Assembly: GCA_046345315.1 (NCBI GenBank)
Contig: JBKDKA010000042.1
Coordinates: 1 to 64,000 of the forward strand
Source: F1-80-MAGs062 sp046345315
GTDB taxonomy: Bacteria > Planctomycetota > Planctomycetia > Planctomycetales > Planctomycetaceae
Length of the DNA: 64,000 nucleotides
Direction of reading: 5' to 3'
This document shows, in pieces, positions 27,125-35,057 of the stretch. A program made the position numbers and the translations under genes. How positions within the stretch are numbered: the stretch's first letter is position 1; each line of letters begins with the position of its first letter. The notes beneath the pieces were generated by a model. It saw only the letters and a program-made list of their open reading frames with translations. It did not search any database and was not told the origin of the DNA.

Positions 27125-28258
27125 ATGAAAAAACCGCTGATCCTGCGAACTGCAGCCCGTTTGTGTCTGACTCTCGTCTGCGCGATTTACGCTGACCGCG
27201 TATCTGCGGAGGGAATTCAGTGGTCCACGGACCTTGAGGGTTCGCTGAGAGCTGCTTCCGTCGCTCAGCGACCGGTTTTGATGGAGTTCACGGCCTCCTG
27301 GTGCGTCTACTGCAAACGCATGGAGAAGACGACGTTTACCGATCGTCAGGTTGTTCAACGAGTGCAGTCTTCATTTGTGCCTGTCAGAATAGATGCGGAT
27401 CGGCATAAGGAACTCGTTCAGAAACTGGAAGTTCGTGGACTGCCGGCAATCCTGATCGTTTCTCCTGATCTTCGAATCATTGATCGAATCTCTGGATTTC
27501 AGACACCGGAAGCCTTGATACAGAAGCTGGATGTTGTCATCGCCGGACTCCGCCAGAACGGTGCCGGAGCTCCACCGATCGCATCAAGGCCCAGAAACAC
27601 AGTTCCCCCGGCACATGCGCAAACGCAGTCTGTCGGGAACAGGAATATAGCTCCCGGTCAGGCCGTCAATCGGCAGGCTGACGGTGTTCCGAGGCTCAAT
27701 CTGTTTGAAGAGCAGGCTGTCAGTGGATTTGCCGCCGCACAGAATCCTGCTGACACGATGCCGAATCCCGCGACCACTTTACCGAAAAGTGGGCTCGACG
27801 ATTCATCGCCGTTCCATGAAGTCTCGACTTCAGCAGCTGACAATGAACAGAAAATTCCCGTGCGTGCTGCGGGGCGTTCAAGATCTGCTGCGAGACCGGA
27901 TGCTCGAGCGGCGGCTTTCAAGGGTGTCTGTGTTGTGACAGCCGTTCAGTCCCGCGAAATCGTCAAAGGTCAGCCGCAGTATTCCAGTGAGTTTCGTGGT
28001 CAGACGCTTTGGTTCCATGGGCCGGAACAGAAGGCTCTTTTTGATGCCGATCCGGAACGCTTCTGGCCGATGCTTGACGGTGCCTGCGCTGTTATGCTTT
28101 CAGAGGATGGACAGCGCCAGATCGGTGATTTTCAATACGCCGCTGTGTTCCGCAAACGCGTCTGGCTGTTCTCCAGCGAAGATGCAATGCGTCAGTTCCT
28201 GAAAGAGCCTGCCGAGTATGCCGAAGAGGCCCTTGAGCAGCTCGAATCTACTCGCTGA
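27125..28258 (+). CDS. secreted thioredoxin-fold protein with C-terminal YHS-like domain
   Basis: 377 residues with a signal peptide (LILRTAARLCLTLVCAIYADRVSA). Residues about 35-145 are a thioredoxin-7/DUF255-like fold with the active-site pair CVYC in EFTASWCVYCKRMEKTTF, and the cis-Pro in EVRGLPAILIV. It should exchange disulfides in the periplasm. A roughly 110-residue disordered linker follows. Residues about 265-370 are YHS-like (GVCVVTAVQSREIVKG, FHGPEQKALFDADPERFWPM, GACAVMLSEDG), a module linked to metal or cofactor binding. It lies directly before the PEP-CTERM/exosortase region but on the opposite side of a shared terminator. Confidence 0.82.
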   Translation: MKKPLILRTAARLCLTLVCAIYADRVSAEGIQWSTDLEGSLRAASVAQRPVLMEFTASWCVYCKRMEKTTFTDRQVVQRVQSSFVPVRIDADRHKELVQKLEVRGLPAILIVSPDLRIIDRISGFQTPEALIQKLDVVIAGLRQNGAGAPPIASRPRNTVPPAHAQTQSVGNRNIAPGQAVNRQADGVPRLNLFEEQAVSGFAAAQNPADTMPNPATTLPKSGLDDSSPFHEVSTSAADNEQKIPVRAAGRSRSAARPDARAAAFKGVCVVTAVQSREIVKGQPQYSSEFRGQTLWFHGPEQKALFDADPERFWPMLDGACAVMLSEDGQRQIGDFQYAAVFRKRVWLFSSEDAMRQFLKEPAEYAEEALEQLESTR

Positions 28259-28287
28259 ACCATCTGACGGTGAGACAAACTGATAAT

Positions 28288-28315
28288 CATCCTGCCGTCG
28301 ATCAACGGCAGGATG
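28288..28315. terminator. bidirectional terminator hairpin between convergent genes
   Basis: CATCCTGCCGT-CGATCA-ACGGCAGGATG is a perfect 11-bp stem with a 6-base loop. It sits between two convergent genes and is symmetrical, so it could end both. There is no long T-run on either side. Confidence 0.7.
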
Positions 28316-28369
28316 GTGCACTCAATCAGGAATGTCGCAGCTGGTGAATTCGTAGTCCGTCAGACTGAT

Positions 28370-29641
28370 TCAGTTCTGCGTCTTCTGAGCGGCCGCAGCG
28401 GCTTTCCGCCTGCGATACCAGGACGTCCCCGCAATTCCGCTTCCGATCGTCAGCAGTAACAGGCTGCCTGGTTCCGGTACTACAGGAGTGTCACCCTCGC
28501 CACCACCAGGAATCGGTGGTACCGGACGAGGACAGTCGCGATCATCCGGAAGTTCCGGTCGTGGTCCTGGAATCGTTTCGCGCGGAGGCTTCGTTGGACA
28601 CAGCGGTCCATCCTTTGGCGGATTGTCCTTAGGTGGATCGTATCCTGGCGGATCATCCTTTGGCGGGTTGTCCTTCGGTGGATCGTATCCCGGTGGATCA
28701 TCCTTTGGCGGATTGTCCTTCGGCGGATCGTATCCTGGTGGATCATCCTTTGGCGGGTTGTCCTTAGGTGGATCGTATCCTGGTGGATCATCCTTTGGCG
28801 GGTTGTCCTTCGGTGGGTCGTTTACCGGCGGATCATTTTTTGGCGGATTGTCTTTGGGTGGATCACTTACTGGTGGATTATCTCTGGGCGGAGTGTTTCC
28901 AGGAGGAGTGGATGTGGAAGTTCCACTTCGCGTGGTCTCTGATCCACCACCGCCACCACCGAAGCCACCACCGCCACCACCCTGACCGGGAGTCCAGCTT
29001 CTGTTTGATCCGGACGAGCCGCCGGAACCGCCGCCACTGCCAGTGTCACCACCATCGCCAGCACCGCCTCCCGTGGCTCCCCCCGTCAGACCGATGGCAG
29101 GACCTCCGGCGGAACCGGTGCCTCCCTTGCCTGAATTCTTCGTTTCGGACTGTGTCTTCCCGATTTCCGCGCTGTTTCGGCCGATTGCCGGAGAAGTGGC
29201 AGACGTGCCGCTGCGAGTTTTCTCAGGTGCAGTTCCGATCGACGAACGATTCGCTGTGTTTCCGGAAGAATTGATTCCCGGGTCGGTGACAGCAACGCGA
29301 TCACGTGATGTGTTTTCGTTTCTCTGAAGACTTGTCTTGACCGCCGAATCCCAGCGAGGTGACTCCTTCACGAGTTGTCCGCTGAACGGGTCGATAATCC
29401 CACGGCGAAGATCGCTTTGAGTGGTTGAATCCTCGAGATATGAAGGGACGCCGAGGGAGCGCGCATGCGGCGCGGGAGCTGTCTGGAGCTCAATGGAAGG
29501 AACGGCATTCGATGAGAATGGATCATTGAGACCGAAGCTGCGACGACCGCACTCACAGTCCTGACCACGAACTGAGTGAATCGGGCCGGACAATGCTGCA
29601 GCTCCTGCGGTGAGCTGAATGATCAGACGTTTCCAGATCAT
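28370..29641 (-). CDS. PEP-CTERM protein with Pro/Asp tandem repeats (likely exosortase substrate)
   Basis: The ATG at 29641, after AGGAAA, is better than the TTG at 29650. About 423 residues. Order: signal peptide (MIWKRLIIQLTAGAAALSG), a Ser/Thr-rich region, a Gly-rich stretch around residues 175-240, then repeats of PPKDNPPKDDPPGYD. The end carries the sorting signal VPEPGSLLLLTIGSGIAG plus an Arg cluster (SWYRRRK): a PEP motif, a membrane span and a basic tail. That signal is what exosortases recognise and cleave. The exosortase gene lies about 500 bases away on the other strand. The repeats suggest an extended, probably glycosylated surface or matrix protein. A small frame just upstream (29671-29940) might share its transcript. 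Confidence 0.88.
   Translation of the reverse strand: MIWKRLIIQLTAGAAALSGPIHSVRGQDCECGRRSFGLNDPFSSNAVPSIELQTAPAPHARSLGVPSYLEDSTTQSDLRRGIIDPFSGQLVKESPRWDSAVKTSLQRNENTSRDRVAVTDPGINSSGNTANRSSIGTAPEKTRSGTSATSPAIGRNSAEIGKTQSETKNSGKGGTGSAGGPAIGLTGGATGGGAGDGGDTGSGGGSGGSSGSNRSWTPGQGGGGGGFGGGGGGSETTRSGTSTSTPPGNTPPRDNPPVSDPPKDNPPKNDPPVNDPPKDNPPKDDPPGYDPPKDNPPKDDPPGYDPPKDNPPKDDPPGYDPPKDNPPKDDPPGYDPPKDNPPKDGPLCPTKPPRETIPGPRPELPDDRDCPRPVPPIPGGGEGDTPVVPEPGSLLLLTIGSGIAGTSWYRRRKAAAAAQKTQN
28606..28860 (-). repeat. in-gene tandem repeats, 45-base period
   Basis: The marker GATCGTATCC (plus strand) recurs at 28636, 28681, 28726 and 28771, exactly 45 bases apart, with degenerate copies on the 3' side. Each unit encodes PPKDNPPKDDPPGYD. 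Copies differ mainly at silent third positions, so the protein sequence is under selection. Confidence 0.9.
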
Positions 29642-30135
29642 GAGATGCAATTTCCTGTAGAACGCAATTGTTACCTCTGATACCGATCAGGCGGGGCATC
29701 ATTGGATGCCATCGCCATGACACGATCCGGTAACCAGATGCTGAGCGCGAGATGAGATCGCAGACGGGTCCCGTGGACGCAGAAAGCTAGTTCGCTGCAG
29801 AGTGTCGAGATTCCCTGGATTCCGGATTCCAGCCTGCGGCGCGCTGACTCCGGCAGATCGTATCGTTCGTATGGGAACTTCCGTCCGGGCATCACCGAAA
29901 CCGAGTCTGCAGAACCTGAATAATCGTTCCAGACAACCATTCAGGTTCGAGGAGCCGGAAAACCAGGTCGTCCTTTCCTGCGGCGTTGTCCACGTGACGT
30001 AGCGTTTCTGAATCACTTGTCGCGGAACGAAATCAGCGTTTCTCTTGCCCCATGGTTCCGCGGAATGTCGAGTCCACTCCGGAAATGAAGTCTGTCCCAC
30101 AGAGTCTGCAGAGCACATACGTTTCGGGAACAACC
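29642..30135. other. divergent intergenic region between PEP-CTERM gene and exosortase
   Basis: 494 bases that must carry promoters for both the PEP-CTERM protein and the exosortase run. A small leftward frame inside it is listed separately with low confidence. I see no strong hairpin and no copy of the REP-like element. Confidence 0.45.
29671..29940 (-). CDS. possible small protein upstream of PEP-CTERM gene
   Basis: An 89-residue frame beginning MVVWNDYSGSADSVSVMPGR and ending 30 bases before the PEP-CTERM start codon. Codon choice looks similar to neighbouring genes (many CTG, GAA, TCC, ATC). Against it: no ribosome site, an in-frame stop immediately before the ATG, and no recognisable domain or signal. 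It may be a first gene in the PEP-CTERM transcript or chance. Confidence 0.25.
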   Translation of the reverse strand: MVVWNDYSGSADSVSVMPGRKFPYERYDLPESARRRLESGIQGISTLCSELAFCVHGTRLRSHLALSIWLPDRVMAMASNDAPPDRYQR

Positions 30136-31089
30136 ATGTCAGCACATTCACGGGATTCTTCTGGCTGGAAGTGTCCGGATGCCGGATCGCGATGGTGCAT
30201 AACGGTCATCAGCGCATTGCTCACCATCTGGTTGTTTCGAGATCTTCTTCGAAACTGTGTTGTGAGATGGATCAGTGAGCCGCAGTACTCACACGGCTGG
30301 GTGATCCCGATCATGGCTGTGATTCTGGGCTGGTCGCGCCGTGATCGAATCGTCTCCGGCGTCTGTCGGTCAGGCAGTTTTGGTGTCGCACTCTGCCTGA
30401 CAGGGGTTGTGGGGCATCTGATTGCAGACTACCTCTACATTGAAGCAGCGGATGCGATTTCCTTTCTCTTCTGTGTTTCCGGAATTCTGCTCACTGTCTG
30501 GGGGACACGCTTCTTTCTGGGGGTCTGGCCCGCTGCAGTCTTTCCGGTATTCATGCTTCCGCTGCCGTTTCAGATTGAACGGATGCTGTCGGAGCCTCTG
30601 CAGCTGATTGGTGCTTCCGAATCAGCCTACATCATCCAGACACTGGGGATTCCTGCGATCGCGGCTGGTAACACGATCCTGATGGGGGACACTCGTCTCG
30701 GGGTGGCAGACGCCTGCAGCGGACTCAGGATGATGATGGTCTTTCTTGCGATTTCAACGGCTGCTGTGATCCTCAGTCGACGAACACGCTGGGAGAAGAT
30801 TCTGATCTTTCTGAGCGCCGTGCCGATCGCTTTGGTATGCAACATCGTCCGGATTGTTGCAACCGCAGTGGCTCATCAGTCGCTCGGACGAAAGATGGCA
30901 GACCTCGTTTTTCACGATCTCAGCGGATGGCTGATGATGCCTCTCGCGATGCTGCTGCTGTACCTCGAGCTCCGACTGTTCGACTGGATATTCATACTTC
31001 AGGAAGACACTATTCCCGGGCTGCGTTCAGCTGGTGAAAGACCGAAGGGGCATTTTCCCGGTGGTCTGTTTCCGCAGAAGCCGGCATGA
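30136..31089 (+). CDS. exosortase (EpsH family), PEP-CTERM transpeptidase
   Basis: An integral membrane cysteine protease/transpeptidase that cuts PEP-CTERM proteins and probably attaches them to an envelope glycan or lipid. The ATG at 30136 follows GGGA; a frame from 30052 has no ribosome site. 317 residues and about eight membrane spans. The catalytic residues are visible: Cys194 in ADACSGLRMMM, Arg239 in ALVCNIVRIVATA and His260 in VFHDLSGWLM, each beside a span. Other family marks are EPQYSHGWVIPI and LPLPFQIER. The next gene is EpsI, normally fused or adjacent to exosortases, so this is the head of the locus. Confidence 0.93.
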   Translation: MSAHSRDSSGWKCPDAGSRWCITVISALLTIWLFRDLLRNCVVRWISEPQYSHGWVIPIMAVILGWSRRDRIVSGVCRSGSFGVALCLTGVVGHLIADYLYIEAADAISFLFCVSGILLTVWGTRFFLGVWPAAVFPVFMLPLPFQIERMLSEPLQLIGASESAYIIQTLGIPAIAAGNTILMGDTRLGVADACSGLRMMMVFLAISTAAVILSRRTRWEKILIFLSAVPIALVCNIVRIVATAVAHQSLGRKMADLVFHDLSGWLMMPLAMLLLYLELRLFDWIFILQEDTIPGLRSAGERPKGHFPGGLFPQKPA

Positions 31090-31172
31090 GCTGTGATTCT
31101 GTCTCAGTTGAGACCGAGATCCGGCATCGATGCGGATGTGTGACTCTCTGCAGATCCACTTAGAGGCTCAAA

Positions 31173-31250
31173 CAAAATCGGGACAGGCACCCTTTAACCA
31201 ACGAATTTGCAGGCGTCTTCAGCTTTATTCGGGAGCCAGTCCCGGTTTTG
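31173..31250 (+). repeat. REP-like inverted repeat, copy 2 (upstream of epsI)
   Basis: Left arm CAAAATCGGGACAGGCACCC (31173-31192) and right arm GGGAGCCAGTCCCGGTTTTG (31231-31250) pair at 17 of 20 positions plus one G-T, with a 38-base centre. This is the best copy. It ends 37 bases before the epsI start. Confidence 0.85.
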
Positions 31251-31287
31251 TCAGGCGTTCTTCGAAGAACCTCAGGAAGACATTCAC

Positions 31288-31995
31288 GTGACAGACGAAT
31301 CCGATCAACAGAAACATCACGGCATGACACGACGAGATACAGTGCTGTGTGGTGCACTCCTGACAATTTTCGTTGTGGGGGCCGGGGTTGAGGCAACAGT
31401 CAATCGTCGTCTTGAGAATCCGGAAAAGCTCCTGGAATGTGCTGCTCGATTGAAGCGAATTCCAGAGACGATCGGTGACTGGACGTCAGTACCCATGGAA
31501 ATTGATGAACGCGAGCAGCGAGCTGCCGGCATCGTGGGATTCATTCGACGGGAGTATCGTCACCAGAAGACCGGCCAGTCTGTCACTCTCACCGTACTCA
31601 ATGGAAGTGCCGGGCCTATGAGTGTGCATCCTCCGACCGCCTGTTTCGAAGGCGTCGGTTATTCACTCATCGCGGGGCCATCCGTGGTGTCAGTACAGGG
31701 GCGCAGCGAACAGACTGTTCAGCTGAATCGAGCCATCTTTCATCAGGGAGAAGGTATCGCGTCGGATTCACTTCGGGCCTTCTGGGGATGGAGCACCGAT
31801 GGGCAGTGGGATGCGCCGGCGAATCCGCGGCTGAGTTACCGTGGGGAGCCAAGCCTTTACAAGATCTATGCGATCGACCGAGCATCGGCCGGAGAACAGC
31901 AGGGTTCGGGAAGTGAAGAGTTTCTTGCTGAGGCTATTCCGGTCATGCGCCGGATTCTTTCGCCGGACGGTTCAGCTGTGGCTGATTCTCGATGA
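31288..31995 (+). CDS. epsI: EpsI-domain protein (DUF3485), exosortase partner
   Basis: A GTG start at 31288 with AGGAAG eight bases before it; a longer frame from 31207 would translate through the REP-like repeat. 235 residues. It has a single N-terminal span (DTVLCGALLTIFVVGAGVEA) and then the EpsI domain: RIPETIGDWTSVPMEID, then MSVHPPTACFEGVGY with the conserved HPPxxCF-x-GxGY motif. EpsI accompanies or is fused to exosortases; its biochemical role is unproven. The exosortase gene lies about 200 bases before it, with the repeat in between. Confidence 0.88.
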   Translation: MTDESDQQKHHGMTRRDTVLCGALLTIFVVGAGVEATVNRRLENPEKLLECAARLKRIPETIGDWTSVPMEIDEREQRAAGIVGFIRREYRHQKTGQSVTLTVLNGSAGPMSVHPPTACFEGVGYSLIAGPSVVSVQGRSEQTVQLNRAIFHQGEGIASDSLRAFWGWSTDGQWDAPANPRLSYRGEPSLYKIYAIDRASAGEQQGSGSEEFLAEAIPVMRRILSPDGSAVADSR

Positions 31996-32011
31996 ACCGA
32001 AATCCTTTTAT

Positions 32012-32089
32012 CAAAGCCGGAATAGTCAGCGTCGTCCTTTCATTCGCCTGAACGTTTTCAGGATTGTCCGGAAGTCAGTCCCGACTTCG
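32012..32089 (+). repeat. REP-like inverted repeat, copy 3 (degenerate, upstream of TPR gene)
   Basis: CAAAGCCGGAATAGTCAGC (32012-32030) and GGAAGTCAGTCCCGACTTCG (32070-32089) are diverged versions of the arms of copy 2, at nearly the same spacing. The right arm is followed by GTCAGG as in copies 2 and 4. It ends 38 bases before the TPR-gene start. Confidence 0.6.
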
Positions 32090-32127
32090 TCAGGCAATTC
32101 CTGTTGAGATCCACAAAGAGCAATCCG

Positions 32128-34815
32128 ATGATCCGAACTGCAGAAAAACGGGAAGGACGACGTGTTCTGAATCCCAGAGCACTGATTATCGTTTCTGTGA
32201 TACTCGTCGTCTGCATTCCGGGAGTGCGACGTCTCCACAGCCATCAGTTCGAGAAAACTCGAAGTTTCCTGCGCACAAGAGCACTTGATGCATTTCATCG
32301 GGGAGAGATTTCGGCTGCTGATCAGCTTTTAAGTCAGTATCTTTCGATGAAGCCGTCGGACGTGGAAGTGCGAGAGAAACTCTCTCTTCTCCTTACGGAA
32401 CGAGTGGGAACCACTCAGGCACTGGAACGAGCATTTCGGCTCAATGAAGATCTGCTTCGCAACAATGTTCCGCAGAATGATCTTCGGCTGCGACAGGCAA
32501 AGCTCGCCATTCGAACTCATCGGTATTCCGATGCAGAGGCTCATCTGAAGGTTCTTCAGTCAGCGATGCCTGATTCATCAGAGGTCTGGTATCTCAACGG
32601 AGTTGTCGCTGCGGAGATGCGTCGAGCAGAGCAGGCTAAGCAGTGTTTTCGGCGGGCAATTCGAAGTCCGCAGCCGGCTCCGGAAGCATTCTCGTCACTC
32701 GCTGCGATACTCGAGGAAGAGAAAGAAGATCCGTCAGCAGTCGCTGCTCTTTATCAGCAGATGGTCGATTCCTGTGAACCGGCAGCCGCGGTGCAGATCA
32801 GAGCTCAATGGTACATTCGAAACAAAAGGTTCAGCGATGCACTCGAGGATATTCACGCTGGTCTGAAACAACAGCCTGCTGACGCTGCGCTGAATACCAT
32901 GCTGGTTTTGTGTCTGCAGAATACAGTGCCGAGCGCTGAGGCCGGAAAATACACCTCTGAACAGAAGGCTGTCATTGATACCGCGGTCGAGCATTTTCGA
33001 AGAATTCAGTCTGAGGTCACGGGTGATCCCCGACAGCTGCTCAATCTGGCAGCTCTGCTCTGGCACGCAGGGCGCGCGAACGAAGCTGTCAAAACGCTTG
33101 AGGAAGGGGTTCGTAACCATCCTCGCAGATTTCAGCTGCATTCTACGCTCGCAGAATATCTGCTTTCAGAGGGACGAACGGAGGATGCGCGGCAGATCTG
33201 CAGGGCCATCCCCGTTGAACTCATCTCCCGTTCTGAGCATGACTATCTCGACGGTCGGATCCTGATGGCTGAAGAAAAGTGGAATGATGCTGTGCAGAGG
33301 CTGGAAAGGTGTATTGCCTTTGCAGCGGGACAGCCGGATCTTCTCAATCGGGCTCGAATCGCACTGGCAGTTTCACGACGGCATACGGCGTCCAGCGTAC
33401 TGACGGAAGATGCCTTTCGGGAAGTGCTGACGCAGTCGCCGGACTCCATCAGTGGTCGCACAGGAATGGCGGCTGCATGGATGGCTTCCGGAAAAACAGA
33501 TCTGGCAATTGCGGAATACCGACAGCTGCTTCACGTTCCCGGTGTGCCAGCCTATCTGGCCAGCGTGCTGATCAGCCACTATCTGACGGTATCCGATGAG
33601 CTGCGGGACTGGAAGTTTGTTGAAGATCTGATTCGCGAGGAAGATCCGCGGATTTCAGACCCCGTAGAGCGTCTGCTGCTGCGTGCTGATATGCACCTCG
33701 CTCGTGGAGAGTATCTGAATGCATTGCAGCTTGTCGAAGACGGTGCAGTTCGATTCCCGAATCGGCACGAGGCTCAGAGTGCACTGAGGCGTCTGCACGG
33801 AGAAAATTCTCACGACATTCGCGAACGTCTCGAAGAAGTGTATCGGCAGAACCCGGATAACGGGGGAGCTCTTGCTGCACTGGTCCATCTGGAGGCTGCA
33901 GGGGGCGATGAGAAGAATGCCCGTCTTCGAATGATCCGTGTTCTCGACGGTGCTGAAAACGCGACGATGACGATGTCGAAAGAGTCCCGATTACGTCTGG
34001 TGCAGCAGACGCTGAATGTCCTGCAGCGTTTTCGGTCGGGTGGGGAATCTCAGAGATCTGATGCGATTTACCTTCCCGTTCGGATTCGATGTCTGACGGA
34101 ACTCGCACAGCAGTCAGCTGAAGAGCTGCCGAAACTTGTCGAATTCCTGGTCCAGAGTGGAAAGACAGAGGAAGCTGTGCAGTGGCTTCGGGCGAACAGC
34201 CCGGGAGTTACATCGGAGATTCGATCCCGGGCCTGGCTGAGTCTGGTTAAGTTTTCGTCCGACAGGTCGCAGGATGTCATGCGCGGAACCAGAGAAGTTC
34301 TGGGATACATTCAGCAGGAACCGTCGAACCTGAACCTTCGTGTCGCGTATGCAGAGCTGCTGCTGTATCTCCCCGATTATGCTGTGGCTGCGGAAATTCT
34401 GAACCAGGTAACGGGAGCCGATCGCGGGCAGTCTCGTGCACGGATCCTTCGCCTGTGGATCGGTGCTGTCCAGGGGCAGCAGAGTGAAGAATCAGTTCGG
34501 GATGCCATAAGTCTGCTCAATCAGAATCCGGCGAATCATGCTGTCATCGGACCATGTGCACGGATTCTGCTGGCTTCGTCACAGTACGAAGACGTGCTGA
34601 AGATCACAGAAGACGTGAAGGATCGTGATCCGGCTGTTTCGATCTGTCGAGCGGCCGCGTTGAATGCATTGAACCGACGAGAGCAGGCAGAGAGTGAACT
34701 TCGGGCAGCTCTGACGGAAGTCGACGCGGCATCGTTACTGCCTGGGGATCAGCTGCTTCTGGAGCAGGTTCGCAGGGACCTGCGAGAGACGTTTTCGACG
34801 ACTGCAGCTCGCTAA
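32128..34815 (+). CDS. large TPR-repeat protein of the exosortase locus
   Basis: The ATG at 32128 follows AAAGAG. About 895 residues. One N-terminal span (LIIVSVILVVCIPGVRRL) anchors it; the rest is an almost continuous array of helical TPR-like repeats. Examples are AAEMRRAEQAKQCFRRAI, LWHAGRANEAVKTLEEGVRN and WMASGKTDLAIAEYRQLL. Such proteins act as assembly scaffolds. PEP-CTERM/EPS loci in other bacteria often contain a long TPR lipoprotein (PrsT-type); this one lacks a lipobox, so equivalence is inferred from context only. It probably organises export or polymer assembly in the periplasm. Confidence 0.8.
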   Translation: MIRTAEKREGRRVLNPRALIIVSVILVVCIPGVRRLHSHQFEKTRSFLRTRALDAFHRGEISAADQLLSQYLSMKPSDVEVREKLSLLLTERVGTTQALERAFRLNEDLLRNNVPQNDLRLRQAKLAIRTHRYSDAEAHLKVLQSAMPDSSEVWYLNGVVAAEMRRAEQAKQCFRRAIRSPQPAPEAFSSLAAILEEEKEDPSAVAALYQQMVDSCEPAAAVQIRAQWYIRNKRFSDALEDIHAGLKQQPADAALNTMLVLCLQNTVPSAEAGKYTSEQKAVIDTAVEHFRRIQSEVTGDPRQLLNLAALLWHAGRANEAVKTLEEGVRNHPRRFQLHSTLAEYLLSEGRTEDARQICRAIPVELISRSEHDYLDGRILMAEEKWNDAVQRLERCIAFAAGQPDLLNRARIALAVSRRHTASSVLTEDAFREVLTQSPDSISGRTGMAAAWMASGKTDLAIAEYRQLLHVPGVPAYLASVLISHYLTVSDELRDWKFVEDLIREEDPRISDPVERLLLRADMHLARGEYLNALQLVEDGAVRFPNRHEAQSALRRLHGENSHDIRERLEEVYRQNPDNGGALAALVHLEAAGGDEKNARLRMIRVLDGAENATMTMSKESRLRLVQQTLNVLQRFRSGGESQRSDAIYLPVRIRCLTELAQQSAEELPKLVEFLVQSGKTEEAVQWLRANSPGVTSEIRSRAWLSLVKFSSDRSQDVMRGTREVLGYIQQEPSNLNLRVAYAELLLYLPDYAVAAEILNQVTGADRGQSRARILRLWIGAVQGQQSEESVRDAISLLNQNPANHAVIGPCARILLASSQYEDVLKITEDVKDRDPAVSICRAAALNALNRREQAESELRAALTEVDAASLLPGDQLLLEQVRRDLRETFSTTAAR

Positions 34816-35057
34816 AGTGCTGATTTGTCAGATTGCAGAGATTGTTCCGATCCTGAACGGTCATGCGGCGAACACCATTGATTGTTGATCCGCATGGAAT
34901 GGTCAAGAGGTTCGTGACGATTGTGAGGTTGTTGAGAGGGTGCAAACCGACCGCAGTTGTTTCATTTTTTCAATTGGGTGACTGAACGCGACCTAGCTTT
35001 CCATCAGAGGACAGGCAGACTCAGTTCACAGTTTATGTGATGCAAAGAAGATCAGAG

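Noticed and set aside
28606..28860. CRISPR-like regular repeat array
   Set aside because: The 45-base units have no unique spacers, are in frame with a protein gene and vary silently. They are coding repeats.
28488..28985. Open frame on the + strand giving a Gly/Ser-rich protein (GGLSFGGSYPGGSS repeats)
   Set aside because: It is the antisense of the Pro/Asp repeats of the PEP-CTERM gene, which has a signal peptide, a sorting signal and a ribosome site. The repeat phase simply keeps the other strand open.
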